Assembly (NCBI GenBank): GCA_022818135.1
Contig: JAFMSR010000010.1
Span: forward strand, 12,486,324-12,550,323
Source: Saxidomus purpurata
Lineage: Eukaryota; Mollusca; Bivalvia; Venerida; Veneridae
DNA length: 64,000 nucleotides
Direction of reading: 5' to 3'
In this document: one piece after another, positions 26,309 to 38,355 of the stretch
Layout of the letters: every line of letters starts with the position of its first letter
How positions within the stretch are numbered: the first letter of the stretch is position 1
The notes under the pieces: model-generated
What the model was told of the DNA's origin: nothing
What the model saw: only the letters and a program-made list of their open reading frames with translations
The model's database searches: none
Position numbers and translations under genes: made by a program

Positions 26309-27480
26309 TGTCTGATCCAGTCACGATGTATAATCATAATAAAACATACATAAACAAACCAACATATATTAACATGTAAATGGCCATTCTTAGTAAGGGT
26401 TATATGAGGTACTTCATATTCCTATTTGCCCAACAAATATCACAAGAGGTTAGTACAACATATCAGGTACGAGGTAAAGTGCAAGATAGATAACCATCGC
26501 TATATAGCACGCCTAGATATGCCATAAAAAGGTTTTAGGTAAAAACTGAAAAGAAAAACTCGTACTACAGCTCATGACAAAATGCCTTAAAAAGTCAAAT
26601 AGGTCAGCCCAGGAATCATCGAGATCAAAGTCTCGATAAACTGCCTATTGAGCAATTCGGGCTTACCTTGTAAACGTAACTAAAAGACAACAAAAATATT
26701 CAATCTAAGACACGAGACATAAGCTATCTACATAAATACAGTACCTGTAGTCAAATTTAAGTGTCCTTTAAGAGAATATGTCGAAAAGGACGTAATAAAT
26801 TAATTATAAAGACAAAAACTACGACGAGTACAAAGGATACTTAAACACAAGGAATATGCACAGAGTATAATTAATGCACATTTAGCTAGAAAACAGGAAA
26901 CTGAGCTGTGTACCAGTGTTAGTGAAATTTTTAGAAAATTCGGCTGCAAAGTTAATAACTCGGTAGCTAATAATTCTGCTCTCAAATCACAATATACAGC
27001 ACAATCTGAAGCAAAAAATGAAACTTTAGCATCCTAAACTATCTTGTCAAAAAGGGCATAGCATGATCCTCTAACCTGCGGTTTTCAAATCTTCCAGTTT
27101 CTAAACGTATAGGAGCGACCCCACATCTAAATTTACAAAATGCGGAGTTCATGAAAAGTAAGTCGATAAAAGTGATTTCCTTTGATGTTAAGGACCAAAA
27201 AGGCGTTAATCTAGTTATTTTTACAATATATTCATTAAACTTTATTCCAGGTGGCAATTTGCTCACATTTGAAACTTTAAAAAACTGATCTGAATAGTAT
27301 CATCCAAGAGACAAACCATAAAGCTGAAGAAAACTAGGGAACTCTTAACTTTTTTAAAATCAGAATGAGGCCTTATTGCTTTTTTTGAAAAAGCCAGAAA
27401 AATAATGTCGTTTCCATGTTTGCAAATGTCATGATGACACGAAAGAGCCAAATATATTTTTTTCTTCAAACCCACGGGAT
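26252..27480 (-). mobile_element. LINE relic: C-terminal end of ORF2 with an (AAAT)n tail
   Basis: On the minus strand, 27266-27039 reads CKFRCGVAPIRLETGRFENR, then LEDHAMPF. This resembles the RCG(V/I)xPxRxETGR(F/Y) signature and following CPFC of the C-terminal region in many invertebrate non-LTR retrotransposon ORF2 proteins. At LEDH.../CPF one extra base shifts the frame, and the expected second Cys codon is TGA. The next ORF (26985-26800) has the spaced hydrophobic residues and CTRRS ending expected of the ORF2 C-terminus. The run of ATTT at 26252-26309 is (AAAT)n in the sense direction and fits a 3' tail. Non-functional. Confidence 0.6.
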
Positions 27481-27789
27481 TTTAGATTTCAAGATTACAG
27501 TAAACTCCGGATATTAACAACTCCGGAAATAACGAAATCACGGATATAAGGAACAAATTTTCTCTGTCTGAGTTTTTTTTTTCTTCTTTATTTTATATAA
27601 GAATGATATATTGTTATAACAAACTCCGGACATAAGGAATGAATTTTAGTGGTCCTACGGAGTTCGATATAAACGGTGTGAATTGTAACTTATTGCAGTG
27701 ACAAAGCCTGATTGGTGATCGGTCGTAAAAGCACGGACTAGTGCGCGATAACTGATTCGGCAACTAGCTAGTGTGCCAGAAAATCCAAT

Positions 27790-27862
27790 CGGGGGGGGGG
27801 GGGGGGGGGGGGGGGGGGGAAGGGGGGGGGGAAAGGAAAAAAGAAAAGGAAAAAGTATTTCC

Positions 27863-27906
<44 letters not shown>

Positions 27907-27957
27907 GGGGGAGTATGAAAGAGGGGGGGGGGGGGGGGGGGGGGGGTTGGGGGGGAA
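27790..27957 (+). repeat. G-tract cluster (G29, G10, G41, G24, G7)
   Basis: Uninterrupted G runs at 27791-27819, 27822-27831, 27865-27905, 27923-27946 and 27949-27955, separated by short A-rich spacers. Lengths in the assembly may be inexact because homopolymers are hard to sequence. The open frames through this stretch (poly-Gly) are not genes. Confidence 0.9.
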
Positions 27958-28899
27958 AAAAAAAAACCTATCTCACCTTTTTATTTGAGCTTTTGAGCAG
28001 CAAAATGCGAGGGCCGTTGCTTTACGTGTAGTATGAATAATTCAAGGTATTTATTGTTATGAATCGAATGAATTGCGGTGGGTTTTGGTATAGGCTAACT
28101 TGTCTTTCTTTTCCAATTTCAGAAAATCCTATGTTCAACTATGCAATGAAAGGGGGGGGAGGGGGGATTTTTTGGGGGGGTGTGGGTTGGGGCGATATTG
28201 GATAGCGATGTGGTTAAACTGGCCCTGGAGTAAGCCCTCGGGCCATTCTCACCAATGTGCCAATCGCCTAAAGGCACACCGCCCGTTAAAACCCTACTTA
28301 TTGAAGTCAAACCAAAGGGCATATTCCTTTTATTGCAAATACCGTAATGAAAATTTACTAGAAATTTCATTGACAGTTTGTGAAGGTGACTTCTCTTGCC
28401 TTTTTTGCAAATGGTGTACTACTAGATTAAAAGATGGTTTTCGTTTTGCTTACTTTAACTTATTACGTAAGGGTTGCTCTTCCTTGGCTTTTCACCGGTA
28501 TCCCATAATTCATTCCAATCAGAATGGTGCTCTTCTCCGCAGCATATAGTGTAATGAGACAAAAATGTGATTCTTGTCCTTTAATGTTCCCTTCCCATTT
28601 TACAGTACACTAGTTGCATAAAAGCTATGGACATTATTATTTCTGACATTAATATATGAAAGTGCTTACCTTGCCCTTCCTCGTTCTATATCGACTGTCC
28701 AAGGAACATCATTCATGCTGATTTAGTTTAATGAAAATAAAAAATTACTTCTCCTTTCATATACATGTACAAATATTAGAGTGACCTCTTTAACACATAA
28801 ATAACCTCCCTTTTCCCCCCGCCTTTTGCAAATAAATGTCCACTGTTTAATGAAGCCATTATGCTTATTTAAGACTTCAAAGTATTCAATGAGTTCAAT

Positions 28900-29660
28900 T
28901 CCTTACAGAACTCTTGAATGTCCAAAACCACAAGGCCTAGAGCTATGATATATTTTGTTGTGTTTGTGGCATTGTGTAGGGGCCCTCTACTAAATTTACT
29001 CGAAGCGTACACATTTGGGTCAAAACTGGGTCCACCCAGAATGTTAATGGTTTAACTTGGAAATATAAAGGAAATATATTTTGAGTGTAGCATTACTATT
29101 ATAGACTTGTCCTTTACTAAGTTATAAAAATCAAGAATGGCCCTGCTCCGGTTGTTACTTTGTAACTGCTGTCACATGAACATGTTTATACTGAAAAAGA
29201 TTCTTTTCAGAAACTGCAAAGCCTAGAGCTTAGATATTTGCTTTGTAACAAAGCATTGAGTAGTGGTCCTCAACAATTGTTTTTCAAAACCATGCTCCTG
29301 GCCGCCCTGGGCGTCATTTGTTTTTCATTGAAATATATTAGAAAATTCTTCTGGTCAGAAACTGCAACACATAGAGCTTAGATACTTGATGTAAAGCAGT
29401 GTATAGTTGTCATCTACCAAGTTCTTACACACTATGCCCCTGGGGACAAGATTTGCACCGCCCATAGTCTTACCTTTTTCCACCGTAGACATGTATACAA
29501 GAAAACTTTTAAAAACATTTTCAGAAGCTGCAATGCCTTGAACTTAAACATGTGGTTTGAAGAGAGGTATAGTGTTGTCAAAATTTGTATCACGCGAGTT
29601 AAGAATAATATTTCGGCAATATCACTCTGTTTAAGGTTTCAGTATTTCTAACCTTGCCCC
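28900..29660 (+). repeat. Degenerate repeat with 'CAAxGCCTAGAGCT' units
   Basis: Four diverged units start near 28925 (AACCACAAGGCCTAGAGCT), 29210 (GAAACTGCAAAGCCTAGAGC), 29350 (GAAACTGCAACACATAGAGC) and 29520 (GAAGCTGCAATGCCTTGAAC). Each is followed by a stretch resembling GTGTAGTGGTCCTCTACCAA and then GCCCCTGG. A repeat of this wording is abundant in bivalves as far as I recall, which supports the organism guess. Confidence 0.6.
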
Positions 29661-32120
29661 TGACCTTGACATTTTGGACAGGTGTACATAAGACGAGAGG
29701 AAAGTGGTCTATAATGGTCCTCTTGTTTCACAATACCTTTAGGAAAGAAATCAAGAGAAATCACTCTTACTGACATAATTCTAAGATAGCAATGATAACT
29801 TCCCTTTCATCATAATTTCATTTCCAAAAAATAATAACATTTTTTACTAACCCTCAAATTTTTCTTCTTACAGTTTTTTCAAATGTATCAATGCATGTAT
29901 TTTGTCCTCAATGGTTTAAAGAAAACAACAGTTGTATGATTACCTCAACTGCTAAAGAATCAAGAAAAATGTCGCTTTCAATGCTTAAAATAAAGAAAAC
30001 AAAAGAGGTAGATTGTTTCTATCTGATGACAAAATGCGGATCAGTCACCTTTATCCTGTTAATTTAATGACAGCAACAGTGGTCTCCACTTCTGCGGAAG
30101 AATCTTGGGTGCGACGGGAGTTGGGAGGCTGGGGGATGATGTGCAAGACATTAATTTTGAAGATTGTGCAAATGCTACATTTTGAAGTAAAAAGGGAAAC
30201 AACAAGGTTATTCAGAAAGACTATTGTTCGAAGATTTGTCTCCCTTCGTTGTATGTTTGTGAACTAAGCATTGGAGATAAGCGCTCCCTTTAGTTGTTTT
30301 GGTAAATTTTATGTTTTACAACTGTACAATTTATAGTGCTCCAGTAATAAGATAGTAAATTACAAAAAAAATTGTAAATTACAACACTTGTAGGCTGGCA
30401 GTTTCCCTCCGTATTACGTAGACTTACAGACCTTGTGTTTTGCACTGATGGATTATACTTCGTCATGAATATGCATGTTACTCATACCTTTCCAAAACAG
30501 AGAGTGTGAATTTATAATATACCCCTGTCCGTCCATTTTTCAAGGGTAAACCTATTTTATGCTGATTTCCCGGGCTTCGATTTTGGCTTTCTGTGAAGTC
30601 CGAACCTTTTAAGGTTTATGCTTACACGTATAATGTCTGGCGTAATTAGCGATATATGTGGCTGGTTTACTAGTATACTCTTTGTGTTTTTCCGCATTAA
30701 GTCTGTAAGGAAATAAAATATGAAGTTCATCCGACCATCTACGTCTGCGACTTGGGTTGTATTGACTGGAATGATTCAAACACCATTGCCAGATAATTTA
30801 AATCATTTACGAAAAAAATTAGTTTAACAGGCTTTTTGCACTAGGTAAGCCTTTGCGTTCAATTCCCGGACATTGAACGATTACAGGTTTAATAGCCCTT
30901 TATTTCAGTCTCATTCATTTGTCATGAATACACATTTATAAAATTCATACATAAAAATCACAGATAATATTCCTGCGAATGACCATTCTATAATAGAACT
31001 ATAAGGGACTATAAGGATAATAAATTACAAATAAGTCGAACAGTTACTATAGTTCAATTTACACCTAAAATGAATGGCTAACTAGATTAAAGACAACTGG
31101 TTAAAAGTATACACTATGATGTATTAAATCGCATAGCAAAATATAACAAGTAAAATATACACCTTCTGCTAATCTAGGAGACCTATAAAGGTAATTAAAA
31201 GTGTCACAATATAAAACACTGATGCAAGAAAATAAGCACTTACATGCCAGTTTTAAAAAAATTATTATTAACAGGCAATTATAAATCAATAAGCAAACAT
31301 TTTGTAATGGGTCACGTGAAATACAGCAGCCATTTGACCGATTGCCAAAAGTTGTAAAGTAGATGCAAATTCGACTGTGTAGAGCTCACATTAATAAGTG
31401 GTTTGGAAACTGGCAAATGCCAGCCTAAATGTCCAGCTCGCCAAGCCTTTGAAGCATTAAGGCAACTGGCAGCATGAAAAATCCGCCTTTGTCCTACGAA
31501 TTAGATATAATAAGTATATTGCAATTGGCAACCGGGAGTCAGAAGCCAATTTGACGTTTGTCAGGAAATGTGAACAAGTGAATTGGCAACTTTAAGCCAG
31601 ATGCCTATATTCGTTCGATCTCGCGAATTGGCAAATTCCCAGTCACTTAATTAAATATGAGTTACTATTAATAACAAAGAGTACATTAATATATCAATCT
31701 TCAATTAGTTTAATTATAGCACATAAATCAAGTACATTAATTAAGGTATTGAGTCAAATTCATAGATTATAGATTCTCCTTCGCCGCAACCCCCACCCCT
31801 AAACTGTGGGAAGACGAAGTTTCATGGGCTTTAAACAAAAACATAAAAGGACCTGAAACACTCACCGCTTATAATTACCCTTGTAAAGTGTACAGCTATC
31901 TATAGCAGCTTTCCCCGAGATTGGGCGCACAAAATTCACTCTTTAGCAAACAGTAGGGTGGCATCTCCTACAAAAAAGCAAATAAATTCACGTAGTAACA
32001 GCATTAAGGGAGAAATGCAGGGGCCGGTTAAACAACCTGTTTGGGCCAGAACAAGATTTTATAAACCCATATCATTCATTCAACCATTACATTATATAGC
32101 TGGCATACTAGAGTGGTTTA
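29661..32120. other. Intergenic, no gene recognised
   Basis: AT-rich sequence without supportable coding exons. Between 31390 and 31640 the words TTGGCAA and GCCAA recur often (for example AACTGGCAAATGCC, CAATTGGCAACC, GAATTGGCAA), so this may be another decayed repeat. Confidence 0.35.
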
Positions 32121-32124
32121 GTTT

Positions 32125-32312
32125 ATAGCATTTTATTTTAGCTCGATTGTGAAGAAAGCTTGAAGCTCGATGTCACTCTCGAATCCGAATCATGGAAAAC
32201 CCGGTACAGGTGTCATATGAGGAGGTATGGTAGTGACCTTAGTGGGGCTCGAACCCGCATCCTCCGGGATGAGCAGCTGACATCCTAGTCTCAACGCCAC
32301 TGCTCCCCTTAA
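32125..32312 (-). mobile_element. tRNA-derived SINE, family B
   Basis: The reverse complement starts near GGGGAGCAGTGGCG, has a B-box-like GGGTTCGAGCCCC, and ends in AAGCTTTCTTCACAATCGAG. The same tail occurs on the + strand at 57540-57562, preceded by a diverged head. A shared tail plus tRNA-like head supports a SINE family. Confidence 0.65.
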
Positions 32313-33089
32313 GGTTGTGAAAAGATATCCCTTTTGATACAGGGTAGGGGTATGATATATTACTCAATATTTCAAGACTTTAGTGTAATTTCTCTATCAT
32401 ATGCTTTAACCTTCTTCATAGAATAATAGTCGGTACATATAGCCCATATTAGAAGCCGCTAACATGCGTTTTTATAAACGCCCACTTTGCGAGCAGAAAC
32501 CAGCAGGTAGAAAAAGGTGCACAGCCAATCAATTGTAGAAAAACCTGCCAAATAAACCACCTGTCAACTAAGGCCGTTTCATCTTAATTCTGATAGTGGT
32601 TTCGTTCGATATATTTGACTGTACAATTTGTTTTCATACAGTATTCTGTATGAAAATCTTGCGTTTATAAACTAGCCCAAATTACTCGGCGTTGTTTTAA
32701 TAGACTTTTCTGTGTACATATGAAATTTTCATTGTTCAGTTATCAATGACCACGTTGCCAGCATCACAAACATGAGTCTTTTCAAACTTAAGTTACGTGT
32801 CTGTGTGACATACTGTGATGCATAAGAGTTACAGTCAACAAATGGTCTGCTCATAGTTTCCTGACCAGACAATAGTTAACATCATTGTAACATAACAGCA
32901 AACTATTATCATAATATCAATGATTATCGTTATAAAAGTCAGATTTTATTTCATCATCATGATCATCGCCGTCTTCAGCGGCATCCGTTTCAAACGCAGC
33001 AGTACTAAATCGTTCTTCTTTATTCCACACACGCATATCTAGCATAACATTATCACTTTATCAAAATGGGTAGAAGTGAATAGTTTTGT

Positions 33090-33360
33090 CATCATCAGTA
33101 GTAGAAGTAGTTGTATGACCATCATCATTAAAAGTAGCGACAAAATGTCTCTTTCCTAACATTATTACACTCAGCGTCATCATCATTATCATCATCAAAA
33201 CAGAAAGAAGCAGTCATTCTTTTTTATAGAATCCACTTTATAGATAGAAGCAGCCAATCTTCTTCGCAGTAACATCATTATAGATAGAAGCAGACAGACT
33301 TCTTCGCAAAATCATTAAAAAGATAGAAGCAGCCAGCCTTATTCACAGTCTAATCATTAT
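33090..33360 (+). repeat. ATC-rich simple repeat and short tandem repeat
   Basis: ATCATC runs (33090-33200) are followed by three imperfect units containing ATAGATAGAAGCAGCC and CTTCTTCGCA (33240-33360), period about 45-50 bp. Confidence 0.7.
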
Positions 33361-33680
33361 AGATTTCGTGAAAGTATCCTCATCACTGAGTAAGACATCT
33401 GTAACATCAATTCAGCGCTATAATTTACTTTTGAATGATGAAAAAAGAGGAAGAGAACAAAAACGAAGACTGCGATAATGATAATATTATGAATTTTCAT
33501 TATATATGTGTTGTTTCATCATGGCTTGATTCATTTCAGATATATTGTAAAGGATCGTTATACGGAACTAAAGCATATACGGAACTTTATGTTTGTTAAA
33601 ATAGAAGAACGGAGCGTTTTCATTATTCTCCAATTGAATACTTCAGCAGTTTTTGCGTATGTCAAACATTGCTGAAAATG

Positions 33681-34037
33681 TTTTTCGCGGAAGAGATAAG
33701 ATCTTGTGGTTTATAACTTTACTTAACTTTATTTCCTTCAATTTCTGGAGAGTGACATATAAACAAACAAGCACATAAGCAGTATTATACAGAAACATGA
33801 ATTACAATTGCAAAGTTAAACACAGCTGTTGAGAAAATATATACAAATACATCTAGCATGCATGTATATAATAAACAGAGAATATATTACTGATATGACA
33901 TAACCTTGCAATTAAGGAAATGATCAAAATTAATTTTATGTAACAAAGTATCCCAAATTTTAAGTTTCTACGAAAGCGAAATGAAACCACTAAAGTATTG
34001 CTAAAATATTTTTCGCGGAAGAGATAAGATCTTGTGG
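33681..34037. repeat. 29 bp direct repeat flanking about 300 bp absent from the right arm
   Basis: A 29 bp sequence beginning TTTTTCGCGGAAGAGATAAG occurs exactly at 33681-33709 and at 34009-34037. The right arm has one copy (near 50375-50403) and lacks the DNA in between. The first left copy keeps the outer flank and the second keeps the inner flank, so the intervening segment was added after the duplication, either by insertion with a long target duplication or by local tandem duplication. Confidence 0.75.
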
Positions 34038-34475
34038 CTTCAGAAATCTGTTACTTCCAAGTTTAACGCGATTCTTATCTTTCAAATTAGAATTTTCAGA
34101 CCTTAATTACAATTAACAATATTTTCTTATTTGTAAATACAAGCATAAGACAATAGAAAACATTATCTTTCTTGTCATAATCGAAAATTACATCGGAAAA
34201 GGTGTTATCTCGTTGAGAAATCTAAGAATTTTCTCACCTTTCGCCAGGTTAATTAATCAATGAGCTAATTAACTATTGTGAAACATTCAGCTTAAGGGTC
34301 TCACTTCCTGCAGTAACAAACAATTATCATCTCGCGACAAGGCGAGAACATAATCATCTTCTATTATTATCCTTAACTATGTTTGCACCCCTTGATTGTC
34401 CCTTTTCAATGTAAGGGTCAACCAGCCAGAACAAGGCATACTATATATCCGTTTCAAGGGCTGGAATTAATCATA
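34016..34475 (+). promoter_or_regulatory. Conserved promoter block of the left RASSF-like gene with TATA box
   Basis: This block is strongly conserved in reverse complement at 49930-50400, more so than the surrounding intronic DNA. It contains GATAAG (near 34022), GGTTAATTAATCA (HNF1/homeodomain-like), CTAATTAAC, and TATATAT at 34442-34448 with identical neighbours in both arms (CATACTATATATCCGTTTCA). A 5'UTR exon with a conserved donor follows at an appropriate distance. Transcription-factor identities are motif resemblances only. The start site near 34475 is inferred from the TATA position. Confidence 0.6.
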
Positions 34476-34623
34476 CTTACAAAAGTACTTGATTAATGCT
34501 TTTCTGAAATAATCAAAGATATTTCTGAAAGTCGTATTATACGTAATAAGCTTTTACTATTCATTTCCACCTCATACGTTTATTTGGAAGGCGTTAAAGA
34601 AGGACATCACAAGAATCATTAAG
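34475..34623 (+). other. Predicted non-coding 5'UTR exon of the left RASSF-like gene
   Basis: The exon ends AAGAATCATTAAG followed by GTAAAAG. The right arm has AAGAATCTTCAAG followed by GTAAGAA at the matching place. The acceptor is TTTCAG directly before the ATG at 38356, giving a 5'UTR intron of 34624-38355. The start is approximate. Confidence 0.5.
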
Positions 34624-34800
34624 GTAAAAGATTCATATACAATTATAAATCCATATTTGTTCTCTTTTTGTGCAAAATGTATCGAACATTTATGTTTACA
34701 TGAACCTAATATTAGATGATTCTGACTTCTAAAAGATTTGTGCAGACTTTTATACTGTTTTTTACATCTACAACACATTTAATCAACCGTAACAATACGC

Positions 34801-36572
34801 TACTGTCTTATCATGTTGTATTGTATTATACGCAGTCCATTTTCATGTATACGAGGTACATATTTCATTTGACATGGTACATTCTTCATGATATACAGTG
34901 TCTTTTCCGTTATATATGGTGGTAATCTAATAATATGCAGTGCAAAAACTTGAAGATACAGTAGAATAACCATTATATGGTGTGCAAACAACATCATAGC
35001 AATACAAACAACATTATATTCAGTACAAATGACATTATATGCAGTCTTGATTTCGATACATGCGGTGGTATTTTAATTATATGCAGTAGTTTTACCTTTA
35101 TACGGTGTATGTTTGTCAATAGGGGTGATAGATGTTTAAATATATCAAGTGCTTGCGATTAATTCTATACGTGGTGAATTATTAGTTATTTGTTCATAAA
35201 ACAAAATGTACGCAAGCATTTGGTAATATACATGGCGGAAACGGCATTTTCTTTTTATTTTGTTCGGTCCATTCTACTATATACATGGTGTATACAGCAT
35301 TATATGCGGTGCATTTTTCATTACGATGATCATACTTTCCGGCATTCTCCGGAATTATTGATCCGGAAAATACCGAGTAAAACAGATAGATATTACTATA
35401 AATAGCGGTCACGTCATCAACCATAGACGTGCGTAATGTATAGCGCTACTGAGTCCATATCTCAATAAATACTTGATGTATTGCATTGAGACTACAATCA
35501 TTAAGTAAGATAACTAAATCTTGTATATAATGCAAAGTGTGGCCCTTTTTTCGACTATGAAGTTGAAATGCAATACATCTAGTAATTGAGATAAGGACTT
35601 TAAAGCTGCTCGCTCTGAGATTTTGGTGCAAAAATAAAGTTCTTCAAACTGTATGAAAATAACATATTTCAGAAGATTAGTCATTTAAAAAGGTTCCAGT
35701 AAAAATTCATGTAATGTATATCTGTATACTTGAAATAATACGCTACCAAAATTGGAAAGCATTTCACGCTTTTTGAAAATCCAATATAAACATATAGTGT
35801 AAAGGTGCCGTAAAACCAACATATTCAATCGATTTTTGCAAATTCCTACCTAGATTTTCACTTGTTTTGTTCATTCTAGCCTTTAGTTTTTGTTCTATAT
35901 AATAGTATATCATTGTTGAAAATTTAGCGCTATACATTACGCACGTCTATGGTTGATGACGTGACCGCTATTTATAGTAATATCTATCTGTTTTACTCGG
36001 TATTTTCCGGATCAATAATTCCGGAGAGTGCCGGAAAGTATGATCATCGTAATCAAAAAGCACCCCATATAATGCGTATACACCATTTATATAGTAGAAT
36101 GGACCGAACATAATAAAAAAGAAAATGCCGTTTCCGCCATGTATATTACAAAATGCATTGCGTACATTGTGTTTTATGAACAAATAATTAATAATTCACC
36201 ACGTATAGGATAAATCGCAAGCACTCATATATTTAAACATCTATCACACCTATTGACCAACATACATCGTATAAAGGTAAAACTACTGCATATAATTAAA
36301 ATACCACCGCATGTATCGAAATCATGACTGCATATAATGTCATTTGTACTGAATATAATGTTGTTTGTATTGCATATGATGTTGTTTGCACACCATATAA
36401 TGGTTATTCTACTGTATCTTCAAGTTTTTGCACTGCATATTATTAAATAACCACCATATATAACGGAAAAGGCACTATATACCATGAAGAATGTACCATG
36501 TCAAATGAAATATGTACCTCGTATACATGAAAATGGACTGCGTATAATACAATACAACATAATAAGACAGTA
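34801..36572. repeat. Palindromic element: 648 bp inverted arms around a 476 bp spacer
   Basis: Arm 1 is 34801-35448 and arm 2 is 35925-36572; both are exactly 648 bp and nearly identical in reverse complement. The inner ends are TAGCGCTA on both sides and the outer ends are TACTGTCTTA and its complement. The arms contain a loose repeat around ATTATATGCAGTACAAA. The spacer holds a smaller inverted repeat (about 35459-35495 and 35562-35596, core GATGTATTGCAT). No transposase is present. The element lies in the 5'UTR intron of the left gene and is missing from the right one. Confidence 0.88.
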
Positions 36573-38355
36573 AAGGCGTTCCATAGTAACAACAAATTGA
36601 TTTACAATTGTTACTGCTAATGCTGCTGGAGCTGCTGCTGATGATGATTATATTGTACTGATACATTGCACGACAATGTCGCAACTGCTTTTAATGATGA
36701 TGATGATTCGTGATTGTCTTTATGTCCCCATTATAACTCGGTATTCAAAATGGATTTTTTATTTAAATATTTACATATCTTTAGCTTATTATTTCAATTT
36801 AAAATATTTTGTTTGTAGGTCTATGCAGGCCTTTATCTTCGTCAGTCATGTGTCATCTAACTAATTAAGTTAACATAAATATTTATTTCACTTAATGGTA
36901 TATTTTCTAATCTTTATACAATTTTAATATTATTCGAATGCAGGACTTAAGACTTTTATTTTCATAGATGACATTATCTGACACGCATCTCCCATAAATT
37001 AAAAAGGGGCTGGGACTTGATAATAATATTTACACCATCTTTGACAATTCTTATCCGCAAGGGTTTCCACAAACAAAACAACGGTAGAAGAGTAGCCTTC
37101 TATCTGTATTTTTATTACTTTATTAAGTTAATGTTAGTTTTTCAAATTCCAGTTATGCGCTATTTGCGCACATCAGCGGCTATCTTGTAAAAAATCTAAA
37201 TCATTTGACAAGTTAATTAATAAGCAGTGACAATTAGGGGTGGTCATTGAAATTTTATCTCTTAATTTATATGGATAGAACCTGGGATGGCTTCAGTTGG
37301 TAAGAGTAGAAAATTAGATTACATGTACATCAAAGTACTATAAAGTGATATTTCGAGTACGGATAGGAATATTTTCACAGGATCTATCGGGATAAACACC
37401 TACATTGTGACAGATGGGAGGTATGTGTTAAAATCCGCAAGTAAACATATGTTGCGTATGTAACAGAAGCTTTTAAATCTTGACACCAACTTACTGCTAC
37501 TTTACCCCGTCTTAATGTCCATATGTTGTCAAAGGCCAGCTCTAAATTGGTTGCTTTATTGTAAATCACTATTAATTTCTAGTATTACACAAATAAGCTG
37601 ACTGATCTACCTTTTTCTTATGCTACAATGCAATACGTTTACCTTCACACTTCGCTGCAAGTACATAAAGGGCAACATCTTTATAGTGTATAGAAAAACT
37701 TGAGATATACGAAAAAGTGAAAATAAAATAACAAATTTGACCGAAAAAAATCAGGAAAACAATGTTCATATTATAGCTTTGAAATTGAGTTAACACAACT
37801 CTTCAATTTGCTTAATAGCTAAATTTCTTTTTGAAACTTTCAAATGATTTAGTGACCTGAATAACTTTTTGAATGTACAAATGTATACATCTACCAGAAC
37901 ACCTGCCGTAACCGCGGTTTCGGGCTATCTCTGTCTATCAAACGTTTATATATAAGAGGTAAGCACGCATGCAGCTGTCGCGGGCTCGAAATGTTACTGG
38001 ATATAAGCAAATTATGTATTCACATCCATTACAATTCATAAACAAATATCTACTTTAAACTCGCATCGAACGCTATTATGTACAGGGAAAGTCAACGATG
38101 GCTTCTTGTCTTCAAAGTTTGGATGTAATAAGCGTTTACATTTAACATTTATAACTAAAACATATAAATTTATTACTCAACAAATACTTTATGAATTGGG
38201 AATGTAGCCTTACATGTAAAGTTAAGGCTAATATATTTAATTTTACTTGAATAGTACATTTACTACAGTACAACCGTTGAATTTATTAATTTTTATTATA
38301 TTTCAGATCTCATAAAATCGTTAGTATATTCTATAAGTTTTTCTTCTAATTTCAG

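Noticed and set aside
26817..27037. Open + strand frame reading RRVQRILKHKEYAQSIINAH onward
   Set aside because: It is antisense to the LINE ORF2 C-terminal relic, which explains the region better.
27771..28031. Poly-glycine ORFs
   Set aside because: Product of homopolymer G runs.
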